From Flavobacterium azooxidireducens (lineage in GTDB: Bacteria > Bacteroidota > Bacteroidia > Flavobacteriales > Flavobacteriaceae): a DNA stretch of 64,000 nt. The stretch covers positions 2,916,001-2,980,000 of the forward strand of contig NZ_CP096205.1 in NCBI RefSeq assembly GCF_023195775.1, in the 5' to 3' direction. Every line of letters begins with the position of its first letter. The first letter of the stretch is position 1. The position numbers and the translations under genes are program-made. The notes under the pieces were generated by a model. It had not been told where the DNA came from. It did no database searches and was given only the letters and a program-made list of their open reading frames with translations. Of the stretch, positions 36,290 through 43,975 are shown piece by piece.

Positions 36290-37195
36290 ATGAAAATATT
36301 AATCACAGGTGCTACTGGACTGGTTGGCAAAGAATTGATTGCCCTGTTATTAGAAAAAGGAAATGAGATTCATTACCTCACCACTTCTCAATCAAAAATC
36401 GAAAGTAAACCGCATTATCAGGGTTTCTATTGGAATCCGGATCAAAGTATTATTGATGAAAATTGTTTAATGGGCGTGGATGCCATCATTCATTTGGCCG
36501 GAGCAACTGTCTCCAAACGATGGACAACTAATTATAAACAGGAAATTATTGAAAGCCGAACGCTTTCGTCTAATTTATTATACACTTGTTTAAAAAATCA
36601 TCCCAATCAAGTGAAACAAATTGTTTCTGCTTCTGCGATTGGAATTTATCCTGACAGTTTAAATCACATTTACACCGAAGAAAACAAATCCATTGATGAT
36701 GGCTTTTTAGGTCATGTGGTGATGAAGTGGGAGGAAAGCGTGGATGTTTTCAGTCGACTAAACATCAAAGTTTGTAAACTCAGAACCGGTTTGGTCTTAT
36801 CAAAAAAAGGAGGAGCTTTAACCGAAATGCTAAAACCAATCAAAATAGGATTAGGTTCTCCTTTTGGATCAGGAAAACAAGTGCAATCGTGGATTCATGT
36901 GGAAGATTTAGCTGCAATGTATTTCTTCGCCGTTCAAAACCAGTGGGAAGGTGTTTTTAATGGCGTAGCACCCAATCCGGTAACCAATGCAGAATTAACA
37001 AAAGCCATTGCTAAAACAATCAACAAACCATTATTTATGCCAAACATTCCGAAGTTTGCCATGAAATTGGTGTTGGGCGAAATGCACGAACTTTTATTTT
37101 CAAGTCAAAATGTGAGTTCGGCAAAAGCAGAGAAAAATGGATTTCAATTTCGATACCGCGATTTAGCCAAAACATTAGATAATTTGTTGTCATAA
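36290..37195 (+). CDS. TIGR01777 family NAD-dependent epimerase-like protein
   Basis: 301-aa Rossmann-fold protein. The nucleotide site ILITGATGLVGKELIALLLE is at the N terminus; VDAIIHLAGATVSKRWTTNY, SASAIGIYP and the C-terminal DUF1731-like part (PNIPKFAMKLVLGEMHELLF) give the TIGR01777/YfcH layout. The catalytic YxxxK of classical epimerases is not obvious, as usual for this subgroup. Physiological substrate unknown. Single gene, ended by the 28-bp palindrome at 37196. Confidence 0.92.
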   Translation: MKILITGATGLVGKELIALLLEKGNEIHYLTTSQSKIESKPHYQGFYWNPDQSIIDENCLMGVDAIIHLAGATVSKRWTTNYKQEIIESRTLSSNLLYTCLKNHPNQVKQIVSASAIGIYPDSLNHIYTEENKSIDDGFLGHVVMKWEESVDVFSRLNIKVCKLRTGLVLSKKGGALTEMLKPIKIGLGSPFGSGKQVQSWIHVEDLAAMYFFAVQNQWEGVFNGVAPNPVTNAELTKAIAKTINKPLFMPNIPKFAMKLVLGEMHELLFSSQNVSSAKAEKNGFQFRYRDLAKTLDNLLS

Positions 37196-37223
37196 AAGAA
37201 GCTCCTCAATTGAGGAGCTTCTT
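37196..37223. terminator. Perfect palindrome between converging genes
   Basis: AAGAAGCTCCTCAA followed directly by its reverse complement, starting at the base after the epimerase stop codon. The converging YceI gene ends 25 bp further on. The T-runs are short, so the strength is uncertain. Confidence 0.7.
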
Positions 37224-37247
37224 GTTATTAGTAAGATGAATTAATAA

Positions 37248-37907
37248 TTATTTTGTTGCAGTAATGCTAACTTTTAATTCGATTTCGTCGTTTACGAATT
37301 TATCTTTTAAATCGTCAAAAACAGATTTTGAAGCGTAGTTTACATTCCATTGCGTTCTGTCGATTTTGAATGTTTCACTGTTTAATGTTACATTATCTCC
37401 ATCAACAGCAATTGTAGCAGGGAAAGAAACCGGTTTAGTAATTCCTTTTAAAGTTAAATTACCTGAAACAGTAGTAACGGCATCAACCGTTGCAACAGAT
37501 GTAATTTCAAAAGTTCCTTCAGGGAATTTTTTAGTATTAAAGAAATGATCTGCATCTTCTTCTTTACCTAAACCTTTCAAGTGACCTTCTAAATCTTCTT
37601 TTCCGTCTGCGGCAGTTAAATCTAAAACAGTAATACTATTCATATCGATAGTAAAATTACCACTTTCAACTTTTCCGTTATTTAACGCTAATTCTCCTTT
37701 TGAAAGAGCAATTGTTCCGTTGTGTTTTCCGGCTGGTTTAGAACCAACCCATTCGATCGTAGATTTTGATGCATCAACAGTGTAAGTTGAAGCTTCTTCA
37801 GTTGCTACAGCTGCGTCAACGGCTTCAGTAGATTCAACTTTGTCATTTTTACAAGAAGTTAAAGATAGAGTTGCTAATACAACTAAGCTTAAAATGGTTT
37901 TTTTCAT
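37248..37907 (-). CDS. YceI-family lipoprotein
   Basis: 219-aa exported protein; the ATG at 37907 gives MKKTILSLVVLATLSLTSCK, a lipoprotein signal with Cys19. A low-complexity A/E/T linker precedes the YceI lipocalin-like barrel: YTVDASKSTIEWVGSKPAGK, GNLTLKGITKPVSFPATI and FKIDRTQWNVNYASKS. YceI proteins bind isoprenoid-type lipids in the periplasm; the ligand here is unknown. The longer frame to 37955 crosses the promoter and is rejected. Exact -7 element TACTTTTG at 37932-37939. Confidence 0.92.
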   Translation of the reverse strand: MKKTILSLVVLATLSLTSCKNDKVESTEAVDAAVATEEASTYTVDASKSTIEWVGSKPAGKHNGTIALSKGELALNNGKVESGNFTIDMNSITVLDLTAADGKEDLEGHLKGLGKEEDADHFFNTKKFPEGTFEITSVATVDAVTTVSGNLTLKGITKPVSFPATIAVDGDNVTLNSETFKIDRTQWNVNYASKSVFDDLKDKFVNDEIELKVSITATK

Positions 37908-37931
37908 AGTGAATAAGTTTTTTAATTTTAA

Positions 37932-37939
37932 CAAAAGTA
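37932..37939 (-). promoter_or_regulatory. -7 element (TACTTTTG) of the YceI gene
   Basis: CAAAAGTA on the plus strand; exact TAnnTTTG on the minus strand 25 bp before the ATG at 37907. Confidence 0.6.
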
Positions 37940-38035
37940 GAAAACGAACAGGCACATTATTCTTAAAGAAATACTAAATTTTTTTATTTCAATTTTTGAA
38001 TGATAAATTTAAAGCGAATATTTTACGCTGACAAT

Positions 38036-38067
38036 TTGACATTTTTCAACAATTGGCAGTACTTTTG
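38036..38067 (+). promoter_or_regulatory. Promoter of grpE-dnaJ
   Basis: TTG at 38036-38038 and TACTTTTG at 38060-38067 with 21 bp between them, a full match to the Bacteroidota -33/-7 consensus. It places transcription start near 38073 and sets the grpE start at the ATG 38092, since the upstream TTG at 38053 lies within the promoter. Confidence 0.7.
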
Positions 38068-38091
38068 CAATCCAAAAAATCAAACAACAAA

Positions 38092-38676
38092 ATGTTTAAA
38101 AAATTTTTTAAAAATATGAATCAGGAGAATACAGATAATATTGAAAAGGAGATCATTGAAAACGAAGTTTCAAACGAGCAAAATCTAGAAAATACTGAGG
38201 TTCCAACTATCGAAATATCAAACGAAGAAAGACTTGAACAAGACTTAGCCAAAGAAAAAGACAAGTTTTTACGCCTTTTTGCCGAGTTTGAAAACTTTAA
38301 AAAACGAACAGCCAAAGAACGAATGGATTTGTTTAAAACTGCCAATCAAGAAGTTTTACAAGCCATGTTGCCGGTTATGGACGATTTTGACAGAGCTTTG
38401 ATTCAAATTTCTAAAAGTGATACCACCGAAGATCAAGTGTTGTTAAAAGGTGTGGAATTGATTCACGAAAAATTAAAATCAACCCTTGTATCCAAAGGAT
38501 TAGAGCAAGTTGAAATTAAAGCAGGTGATGTTTTTAATGCCGATTTTGCAGAAGCGATTACTCAAATTCCTGCTCCATCAGACGATTTGAAAGGTAAAAT
38601 TGTGGATGTAATTGAAAAAGGATACAAATTAGGCGACAAAATAATCCGTTTTCCAAAAGTGATTATTGGCCAGTAG
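38092..38676 (+). CDS. grpE: Nucleotide exchange factor GrpE
   Basis: Cochaperone that releases ADP from DnaK. 194 aa from the ATG at 38092 (MFKKFFKNMNQEN). An acidic, low-complexity N terminus, a long coiled helix (EERLEQDLAKEKDKFLRLFA), then the conserved core FENFKKRTAKER and LLKGVELIHEKLKSTLVSKG, ending in the beta domain DVIEKGYKLGDKIIRFPKVI. The usual length and order are kept. dnaJ follows 70 bp downstream in the same operon, with a palindrome between them starting right at the grpE stop. dnaK is not in the window. Confidence 0.95.
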   Translation: MFKKFFKNMNQENTDNIEKEIIENEVSNEQNLENTEVPTIEISNEERLEQDLAKEKDKFLRLFAEFENFKKRTAKERMDLFKTANQEVLQAMLPVMDDFDRALIQISKSDTTEDQVLLKGVELIHEKLKSTLVSKGLEQVEIKAGDVFNADFAEAITQIPAPSDDLKGKIVDVIEKGYKLGDKIIRFPKVIIGQ

Positions 38677-38696
38677 GGACAGGTCGTGACCTGTCC
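38677..38696. repeat. Palindrome GGACAGGTC-GT-GACCTGTCC between grpE and dnaJ
   Basis: Perfect 9-bp arms with a 2-bp centre beginning at the first base after the grpE TAG. It is of the ACAGGTCG/CGACCTGT type found between genes in many bacteria. With no T-run it is unlikely to terminate, but it could stabilise or process the grpE-dnaJ mRNA. Confidence 0.75.
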
Positions 38697-38746
38697 GTAC
38701 GAGGAAATAAAAAAGGGAAAAAAATAAAAATTTCGAATTATAGAAA

Positions 38747-39859
38747 ATGAAAAAAGATTATTACGAAATATTAGGCATCTCCAAAAGTGCTTCTGCAGAG
38801 GAAATTAAGAAAGCCTATCGCAAGAAAGCAATCGAGTATCATCCTGACAAAAACCCCGGAAACAAAGATGCTGAAGAAAATTTCAAGAAAGCTGCTGAAG
38901 CGTATGAAGTGTTGAGCGATCCAAACAAAAAAGCGAAATATGATCAATATGGTCACGCTGCTTTTGATGGAAATGGCGGATTTGGCGGCGGTGGCGGAAT
39001 GAATATGGATGACATCTTCAGTCAGTTTGGTGATATTTTTGGTGGTGGTTTTGGCGGTTTCAGCGGATTTGGCGGTGGCGGAGGTCAGCGACGAATGAAA
39101 GGAAGTAATTTGCGAATTAAGGTAAAACTTACTTTAGAGGAAATTGCCAACGGCGTTGAAAAGAAAGTCAAAGTAAAACGTAAAATCCAAGCTCCGGGTG
39201 TCTCTTATAAAACGTGCGGAACGTGTAATGGTTCCGGTCAAGTTTTGCGAGTAACTAATACAATTTTGGGTAGAATGCAAACCGCTACTACGTGTCCAAC
39301 GTGTGGTGGAGCGGGTCAATCGATCAGTTCGAAACCGGCGGATGCAGACTCGCAAGGAATGATTTTGGAAGACGAAACGGTATCAATTAAAATTCCTGCA
39401 GGAGTTGTGAATGATATGCAATTAAAAGTTTCCGGAAAAGGAAATGATGCTCCGGGCAACGGAATTCCAGGCGATTTGATTGTTGCCATTGAAGAAATTG
39501 AACACGAATTTTTGAAACGTGAAGGCGAAAATCTTCATTACGATTTATACATCAGTGTGGCTGAAGCTGCTTTAGGAGTTTCTAAAGAGATTGAAGCCGT
39601 AGGCGGAAAAGTGCGAATTAAACTGGAAGAAGGAATTCAGTCCGGGAAGATTCTGCGATTAAAAGGAAAAGGTATTCCGAGTATTAATTCGTATGGAAAT
39701 GGCGATTTGTTGGTGCATATAAATGTTTGGACACCAAAGACTTTGAACAAAGAGCAACGCCAGTTTTTTGAGAAAATGCTCACGGATGAGAATTTCATTC
39801 CGCACCCTGAAAAAACAGACAAATCTTTTTTTGAAAAAGTTAAGGATATGTTTTCATAA
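38747..39859 (+). CDS. dnaJ: Chaperone DnaJ (two CxxCxGxG motifs)
   Basis: Hsp40 that delivers substrates to DnaK. 370 aa: J domain with HPD in [14 protein letters not shown]-rich linker ([10 protein letters not shown]), zinc region, then the substrate-binding beta domains ([34 protein letters not shown]). The zinc region has only two CxxCxGxG motifs (CGTCNGSG and CPTCGGAG), where classical DnaJ has four; a spacer of about 25 residues without Cys ([11 protein letters not shown]) replaces the rest. I believe this reduced form is usual in flavobacteria. Operon with grpE; terminator at 39927. Confidence 0.96.
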   Translation: MKKDYYEILGISKSASAEEIKKAYRKKAIEYHPDKNPGNKDAEENFKKAAEAYEVLSDPNKKAKYDQYGHAAFDGNGGFGGGGGMNMDDIFSQFGDIFGGGFGGFSGFGGGGGQRRMKGSNLRIKVKLTLEEIANGVEKKVKVKRKIQAPGVSYKTCGTCNGSGQVLRVTNTILGRMQTATTCPTCGGAGQSISSKPADADSQGMILEDETVSIKIPAGVVNDMQLKVSGKGNDAPGNGIPGDLIVAIEEIEHEFLKREGENLHYDLYISVAEAALGVSKEIEAVGGKVRIKLEEGIQSGKILRLKGKGIPSINSYGNGDLLVHINVWTPKTLNKEQRQFFEKMLTDENFIPHPEKTDKSFFEKVKDMFS

Positions 39860-39926
39860 TTTGAAAAAAATATTTACATTTGAACTTTACTAGGAAACTA
39901 GTAGATTCTTTTTCATAGCAATTTTT

Positions 39927-39961
39927 CCCATCCTTGTGCAAATAAGGGTGGGTTTTTTTTT
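39927..39961 (+). terminator. Intrinsic terminator of grpE-dnaJ
   Basis: CCCATCCTT pairs with AAGGGTGGG (one G-T pair), loop GTGCAAAT, followed by at least nine T. Confidence 0.88.
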
Positions 39962-40196
39962 GGTTTTTAGGTTTTTGTTTTTGCCACGAAGGAGGGAAGA
40001 CACAAAGTTTTTTGGGAATGAGTTTTGGTGGGTTTTTGCTTGGAAGATTTACTTTCGTAAAACTGTGTTCATTGTGTCATTTCGACGATAGGAGAAATCA
40101 CATAAAGTAGATAACGTGTGGTTTGCTAAGTGTGAGTTTAAGTAAATGCTCCGAAGTCTGGAGACGGAGAGCGGATTTTTTAGCTGTTACAAGAGT
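39962..40196. other. Intergenic DNA with GTCATTTCGACG repeat fragment
   Basis: No gene visible. At 40076-40102 it reads GTCATTTCGACGATAGGAGA then AATCACA, a word I know as a frequent intergenic element in Bacteroidota. GCCACGAAGGAGGGAAGACA at 39982-40001 resembles another such fragment. Probably decayed repeats. Confidence 0.5.
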
Positions 40197-40823
40197 TTAC
40201 TTTGCATTGTTCATTAACATTAAATTTATTTGTTCTGGGGTGAAAATATCAAGAAGACCTTTGTGAAGTTTATCTCCTGCTTTTTGAATTTTAGGAATTA
40301 AACAATCTATAATGAACAAGACTAATTCTTTAATTTCTAATAGGGTTTTACCTGAAAACCCAGCTTGTTTGTAACGCTTAAATCTAATTTGATTTTGTTC
40401 ACCTTCTGGATTTTTATCCATAAGCATAAATGAAATGATTATTTCGTTTTCTGTATCACCTCTGTGAGCAATAAAATGATGTCGCATTTTCATTAACTCA
40501 TTATGTGTTTTTAAATGTTTAGAGTGTTCTTTAAACAAATCAGTGGCTTCTAATTTAGCAGATTTAAAGTGGCTTGCGTCTGTGTAACACTTTCCATACA
40601 AGGTAATAATTCCATATGTTAATGAGGACTTCAAAATAGTTGAATGTTCTTTAGATGTTAATTCTTCTATATACTCAAGCAAAATTTCTAAATCTTGTTT
40701 CATCGCACAATATGCTACAAAATTTCTTGATAGAAATCCTGGAATAGCAAACATAAAATATTTATCCGAATATTCTTCCTGTGCTTTTTGAATAATTTCT
40801 TTTAAACGTTCATTTTTAGCCAT
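40197..40823 (-). CDS. HEPN/AbiU2-like hypothetical protein
   Basis: 208-aa soluble, all-helical protein (MAKNERLKEIIQKAQEEYSD). Near residues 110-121 it has MKMRHHFIAHRGD, in which Arg114 and His120 form an R-x5-H pattern followed by RGD. This is like the Rx4-6H motif of HEPN RNases, in particular the RxxxIAHR form of AbiU2-type proteins. The helix before it carries many His/Lys (FKEHSKHLKTHNEL). It is a stand-alone gene between repeats, with no antitoxin-like nucleotidyltransferase (MNT) partner next to it. The HEPN reading is an inference from one motif and helical content; phage defence or RNA cleavage would be further inference. No family name can be given firmly. Confidence 0.6.
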   Translation of the reverse strand: MAKNERLKEIIQKAQEEYSDKYFMFAIPGFLSRNFVAYCAMKQDLEILLEYIEELTSKEHSTILKSSLTYGIITLYGKCYTDASHFKSAKLEATDLFKEHSKHLKTHNELMKMRHHFIAHRGDTENEIIISFMLMDKNPEGEQNQIRFKRYKQAGFSGKTLLEIKELVLFIIDCLIPKIQKAGDKLHKGLLDIFTPEQINLMLMNNAK

Positions 40824-40992
40824 AATGTTCTAGTAATTCTACCAAATTTATACATTGCCTGACAAAATCAGACTAATCAAACCAAAAAAGAGGATTGATA
40901 TGACAAACATCATCTTTTATATTTCCGCTAATATATCAAATTTCCAACAAATTAACATTTCTCGTAAAACAATTTCAAAAAAACCAAATTCT

Positions 40993-41118
40993 CACCCTAG
41001 CACCCAACCCGCGTGAGGGATAGTAGCGGAAAGCCCGGAATGTAGCCGTAGCTTGCGTAGGCGAAATGAGGACTTGCAGCCGATAGCCCGACCCGGAGCT
41101 TGCGGAGGGGCACGCCCA
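40993..41118. repeat. GC-rich intergenic element with CCGCGTGAGGGAT word
   Basis: A strikingly GC-rich patch in AT-rich surroundings: CCCGCGTGAGGGATAGTAGC then GGAAAGCCCGG, later GCCCGACCCGGAGCTTGCGG and GGGGCACGCCCAA. These words match an intergenic element I know from other flavobacterial genomes. It shares the AGCGGAAAGC motif with the 145-bp family but is otherwise different. No coding potential. Confidence 0.6.
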
Positions 41119-41249
41119 ATTAAATTAGTTTAAAAGTTTAAGGGTTTAAAAGTTTCAGGTTTCACGTTGGATGAGTTCAGAAAATAGAGTAATTTTTCTG
41201 AATTTTGATTATTCATTAGAAAATAATTAAAAAAATATCAATAAAAATA

Positions 41250-41278
41250 TTGTTATTTAAATTTTTATGTTAAATTTG
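41250..41278 (+). promoter_or_regulatory. Promoter of the tandem 97-aa genes
   Basis: TTG at 41250-41252 and TAAATTTG at 41271-41278, spacing 18 bp: a full -33/-7 match, 40 bp before the ATG at 41318. Confidence 0.7.
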
Positions 41279-41317
41279 ATTCCCCTTAAATCTATTATTA
41301 ACCTAAATTGACTATTT

Positions 41318-41611
41318 ATGGCTACTGTTTACGAATCCATCGAAAACGAGAAAATTTCTTCTCTCGTGTTCCCTAAGTCCGATGTTTTGTGTAGAAATGA
41401 AGCAATTCTTCAACGGCTCTCTGAGTTGAAAATGGCCTTAACATTCGGTAATCTTGATTATTTTAAAATTAAAATTTACTTTGAAGACAATCAGTCCAAG
41501 AAGGTTGTGGAAGCAAAAGTATGTGGTGTTACGAAAAACCGCGTAATTTTGACCCAAGGTATTGGTATTCCGATTAATAGAATTTATAGGACATTTAAAT
41601 TTTATAATTAA
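41318..41611 (+). CDS. Conserved small protein, tandem paralogue 1 (97 aa)
   Basis: Function not recognised. 97 aa. The second half (LTFGNLDYFKIKIYFEDNQS, then KKVVEAKVCGVTKNRVILTQ, then GIGIPINRIY) is predicted all-beta, like a small barrel. It aligns along its length with the next gene: shared features are PxxDVL, L..ALxxGNL, KIKIYFED..SK.VV, W/CGVT..xVIL.QG and IPINRIY. No signal peptide or membrane segment. Own promoter at 41250. Such proteins occur widely in Flavobacterium by memory, always unnamed. A nucleic-acid-binding or regulatory role is possible from size and fold guess only. Confidence 0.85.
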   Translation: MATVYESIENEKISSLVFPKSDVLCRNEAILQRLSELKMALTFGNLDYFKIKIYFEDNQSKKVVEAKVCGVTKNRVILTQGIGIPINRIYRTFKFYN

Positions 41612-41622
41612 TAATCCTATTT

Positions 41623-41916
41623 ATGATAGAAACTGCTACCACTTTCTTTGAGCCTATCGAGAAAGAGACGATTCAATTATTACATTTTCCGAAGGAAGAT
41701 GTTTTAGAAGACAAACAATTAAAAAGAACCAGAATTGCCGGACTTTCACGAGCGTTGGCACTCGGCAATTTAGAACACATTAAGACCAAAATTTACTTTG
41801 AAGACGATTTGTCAAAACGGGTAGTAGATACTACCATTTGGGGAATTACAGACGACAAAGTGATTTTAAAACAAGGAACTATCATACCGATAAACAGAAT
41901 CTATTATTCGCAATAG
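41623..41916 (+). CDS. Conserved small protein, tandem paralogue 2 (97 aa)
   Basis: Also 97 aa, starting 11 bp after the stop of paralogue 1 and cotranscribed with it; a strong terminator follows at 41942. ETATTFFEPIEKETIQLLHF precedes PKEDVLEDKQLKRTRIAGLS and RALALGNLEHIKTKIYFEDD; the ending is WGITDDKVILKQGTIIPINR and IYYSQ. More polar and regular than paralogue 1, which looks like the diverged copy. No function recognised. Confidence 0.88.
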   Translation: MIETATTFFEPIEKETIQLLHFPKEDVLEDKQLKRTRIAGLSRALALGNLEHIKTKIYFEDDLSKRVVDTTIWGITDDKVILKQGTIIPINRIYYSQ

Positions 41917-41941
41917 ATCTCTAGTTAGTTTGTTAAGTTGA

Positions 41942-41973
41942 AACACCAACTGTGCCGGTTGGTGTTTTTTTTT
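41942..41973 (+). terminator. Intrinsic terminator of the tandem 97-aa genes
   Basis: AACACCAAC (41942-41950) pairs with GTTGGTGTT (41958-41966), loop TGTGCCG, followed by a T-run that overlaps the stop codon of the converging thioredoxin-like gene. Confidence 0.88.
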
Positions 41974-43147
41974 ATATTTTGTTTAGATTGGTAGTGTCTA
42001 ATTTATGATCTGAATAAAATTTTGTAGCTACTTTTTTTAATTCGGCAAACCTTTTGTCTTCTTTCAATTTTTTTAAGCAAAGCAATTGTTGATAGTATAA
42101 GTCGGCCTTTTGTTCAACGTCCATTTCTTGCTTAGTTAGTTTTTCCAATTCGGATAAAATGGTTTGTAAAGTCGTTTTATCTTGTGTGAAATTGATGAAA
42201 ATTTCAGTCATGTATAAAGTGGAAAAAAGGTTGTTTTTACTTTCTTCTAACAGCGATTGCATCAACAAAACAGCTTCGGAATGTTGATTATTTTTGATGA
42301 GCAATTGAGCTTCTTCTTCCCATAAAAAATCATTTCCACTTTTAGATAATCCTAATCCGACGGTATATTCTTTTGCTTTTTTGATTTGATTTAAATCCCA
42401 ATTTGCTTTTTGTTTTTGAATGGATTCCAATACAATTCGCTCTAACACTTTAATTTCTTCACCACTTTTTGAACCTTTTTCAAAGTCTTTTAGGTTGGAT
42501 CGATTTTGATACCAATAGATGAAAAATCCATTATCAATTGAGAAAACAGAATTTTTTAGAATCAAATAACTCTGTCGTGTGCCTAGATTTTGTTTGGGAT
42601 AAATTTCGAATAATTCGTTTAAAATCAAATTGCCCAGTTCATCATCCTGATACAGCAGAGCAACATCAGCATAAGCATACAGCGTTTTGATGGTTCGGTC
42701 TCCGGCATCATATTTTGCTTTGAGACTTCCGGTTCGCTCTTCGGGATTAAGTGCCGTTTTACCAATGTTTAACAGATAGTTTACATCGCTTTTGGCTCCG
42801 GAATAGTGAATGAAATTTTTGTTTTGATCAAAAAACATAAAATACGGAACGCCTTGAAATTTTATTTTTGTTTCAGCCATAAAAAGACTGTCTTTTCCTT
42901 GCAATCCGCCTTTGGTGTTGATTTTATAATTGATGAAATTTTTGTTGTAAAAATCAGCCATTTCTTTGTTGGAAAACAATGGCTCTATGCTTTTGCAAAT
43001 GGTACATTCTTCATTGTAATATTCAATAAAAACCAATTTATTTTCTTTTTTGGCTTTATGAAAAGCATCATCAACAGTTGTTTCAAAATTTACTTTTTGG
43101 CTGAAAGAAAGGTTAACTAAGAGAAGAAAAAAGAGTGAAATACGCAA
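41972..43147 (-). CDS. Secreted thioredoxin-family protein
   Basis: 391 aa with a signal peptide (MRISLFFLLLVNLSFSQ). The thioredoxin-like domain at about 20-130 carries the redox pair ECTICKS with Cys48 and Cys51 (CTIC), and the cis-Pro region VPYFMFFDQNKNFIHYSG. The remaining 260 residues are helical, TPR-like, and of unknown role. Probably a periplasmic oxidoreductase; partner unknown. It converges with the tandem small genes and shares bases with their terminator. Confidence 0.88.
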   Translation of the reverse strand: MRISLFFLLLVNLSFSQKVNFETTVDDAFHKAKKENKLVFIEYYNEECTICKSIEPLFSNKEMADFYNKNFINYKINTKGGLQGKDSLFMAETKIKFQGVPYFMFFDQNKNFIHYSGAKSDVNYLLNIGKTALNPEERTGSLKAKYDAGDRTIKTLYAYADVALLYQDDELGNLILNELFEIYPKQNLGTRQSYLILKNSVFSIDNGFFIYWYQNRSNLKDFEKGSKSGEEIKVLERIVLESIQKQKANWDLNQIKKAKEYTVGLGLSKSGNDFLWEEEAQLLIKNNQHSEAVLLMQSLLEESKNNLFSTLYMTEIFINFTQDKTTLQTILSELEKLTKQEMDVEQKADLYYQQLLCLKKLKEDKRFAELKKVATKFYSDHKLDTTNLNKI

Positions 43148-43261
43148 AACAATTGTTTTAAAGTTGAATTACAAATTTAAACAATTGAGAAAGTTTTGAA
43201 GAAGATTTAGATTTTTTTTAACCTGATGAAATTTAAATTAAGTTGATTTTGATTGTCAGAA

Positions 43262-43663
43262 TTAATTGATAGTGTAAACATATTGGCAACGCACTTGCTT
43301 TTTGTCTTTGACGGCAGGATACCAAGGTTCGTCAAACTTGGTGAATACTTTGATGGTTTGTGCTTTGTAATGAGCTGAGATAGAATTTAATACTTGGATG
43401 TCGGAGATGGTTCCGTCGATTTCTACAATAAAACTACATACAATTTTGGGAACTAAGGGTTCTTTAATGTCTTGCTTTAGGTTTCTTGCGATGTATCGTT
43501 GCATCGCATTTTCACCATACATTAATTTGGGTTTGATATCGACTTCGCTTTCCAAATAGACTTTTTCTCCGGAAACGGTGTGATTTAATTTTTTGGCATA
43601 CTCCGCATTGGTTTGTGCAAAGGAAGTGAGCGTGAATGCTAATAGGCATATTAATAATTTCAT
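43262..43663 (-). CDS. Secreted TonB C-terminal-like protein
   Basis: 133-aa exported protein: MKLLICLLAFTLTSFAQTNA signal, then a short linker. The C-terminal half PKIVCSFIVEIDGTISDIQV then LNSISAHYKAQTIKVFTKFD and EPWYPAVKDKKQVRCQYVYT fits the TonB_C fold (the V..F.V...G.I.D..V pattern and W.PA...GK.V). No membrane anchor or proline-rich arm, so it is not a classical TonB; free-standing secreted TonB_C domains are common in Bacteroidota and of unknown role. Two Cys (residues about 78 and 127) could pair. Confidence 0.75.
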   Translation of the reverse strand: MKLLICLLAFTLTSFAQTNAEYAKKLNHTVSGEKVYLESEVDIKPKLMYGENAMQRYIARNLKQDIKEPLVPKIVCSFIVEIDGTISDIQVLNSISAHYKAQTIKVFTKFDEPWYPAVKDKKQVRCQYVYTIN

Positions 43664-43732
43664 ACGTTTTGTTTAATGAATATAAAACTCAAATTTCGTG
43701 ATAAAAGTATATAATTGCTGTGAATATTTTGA

Positions 43733-43768
43733 TAAAAAAAACACCAATCCGTTTCCGAATTGGTGCTT
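43733..43768 (-). terminator. Intrinsic terminator downstream of clpB
   Basis: On the minus strand GCACCAATTCGG pairs imperfectly with CGGATTGGTG, followed by eight T. It lies about 210 bp after the clpB stop, beyond the nested repeat at 43836-43959. Confidence 0.65.
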
Positions 43769-43835
43769 TCCAATTAACTAATCAATATAAAAAAACTACT
43801 TACTTTAAAAATTATATTTAGCTATATTTATTTTG

Positions 43836-43959
43836 AACCACATAGAAACATAGGTTTTTGTTACTCGTAAAGATGTTTCACTCAATTTGAGAAAAGCATA
43901 GCTATGTGAAACCAATAATTGGTCTATCCGACACTTTTTCCCTATGTATCTATGTGGTT
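43836..43959. repeat. Nested palindromic element (CACATAGAAACATAG arms)
   Basis: Outer arms of 19 bp: AACCACATAGAAACATAGG (43836-43854) and CCTATGTATCTATGTGGTT (43941-43959), one mismatch. Inner arms GTTTCAC (43875-43881) and GTGAAAC (43906-43912). The whole 124-bp unit is MITE-like in shape and non-coding, located in the clpB 3' region. The CACATAG word is one I know from other Bacteroidota intergenic DNA. Confidence 0.75.
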
Positions 43960-43975
43960 AAGTATAAAAACTCTT

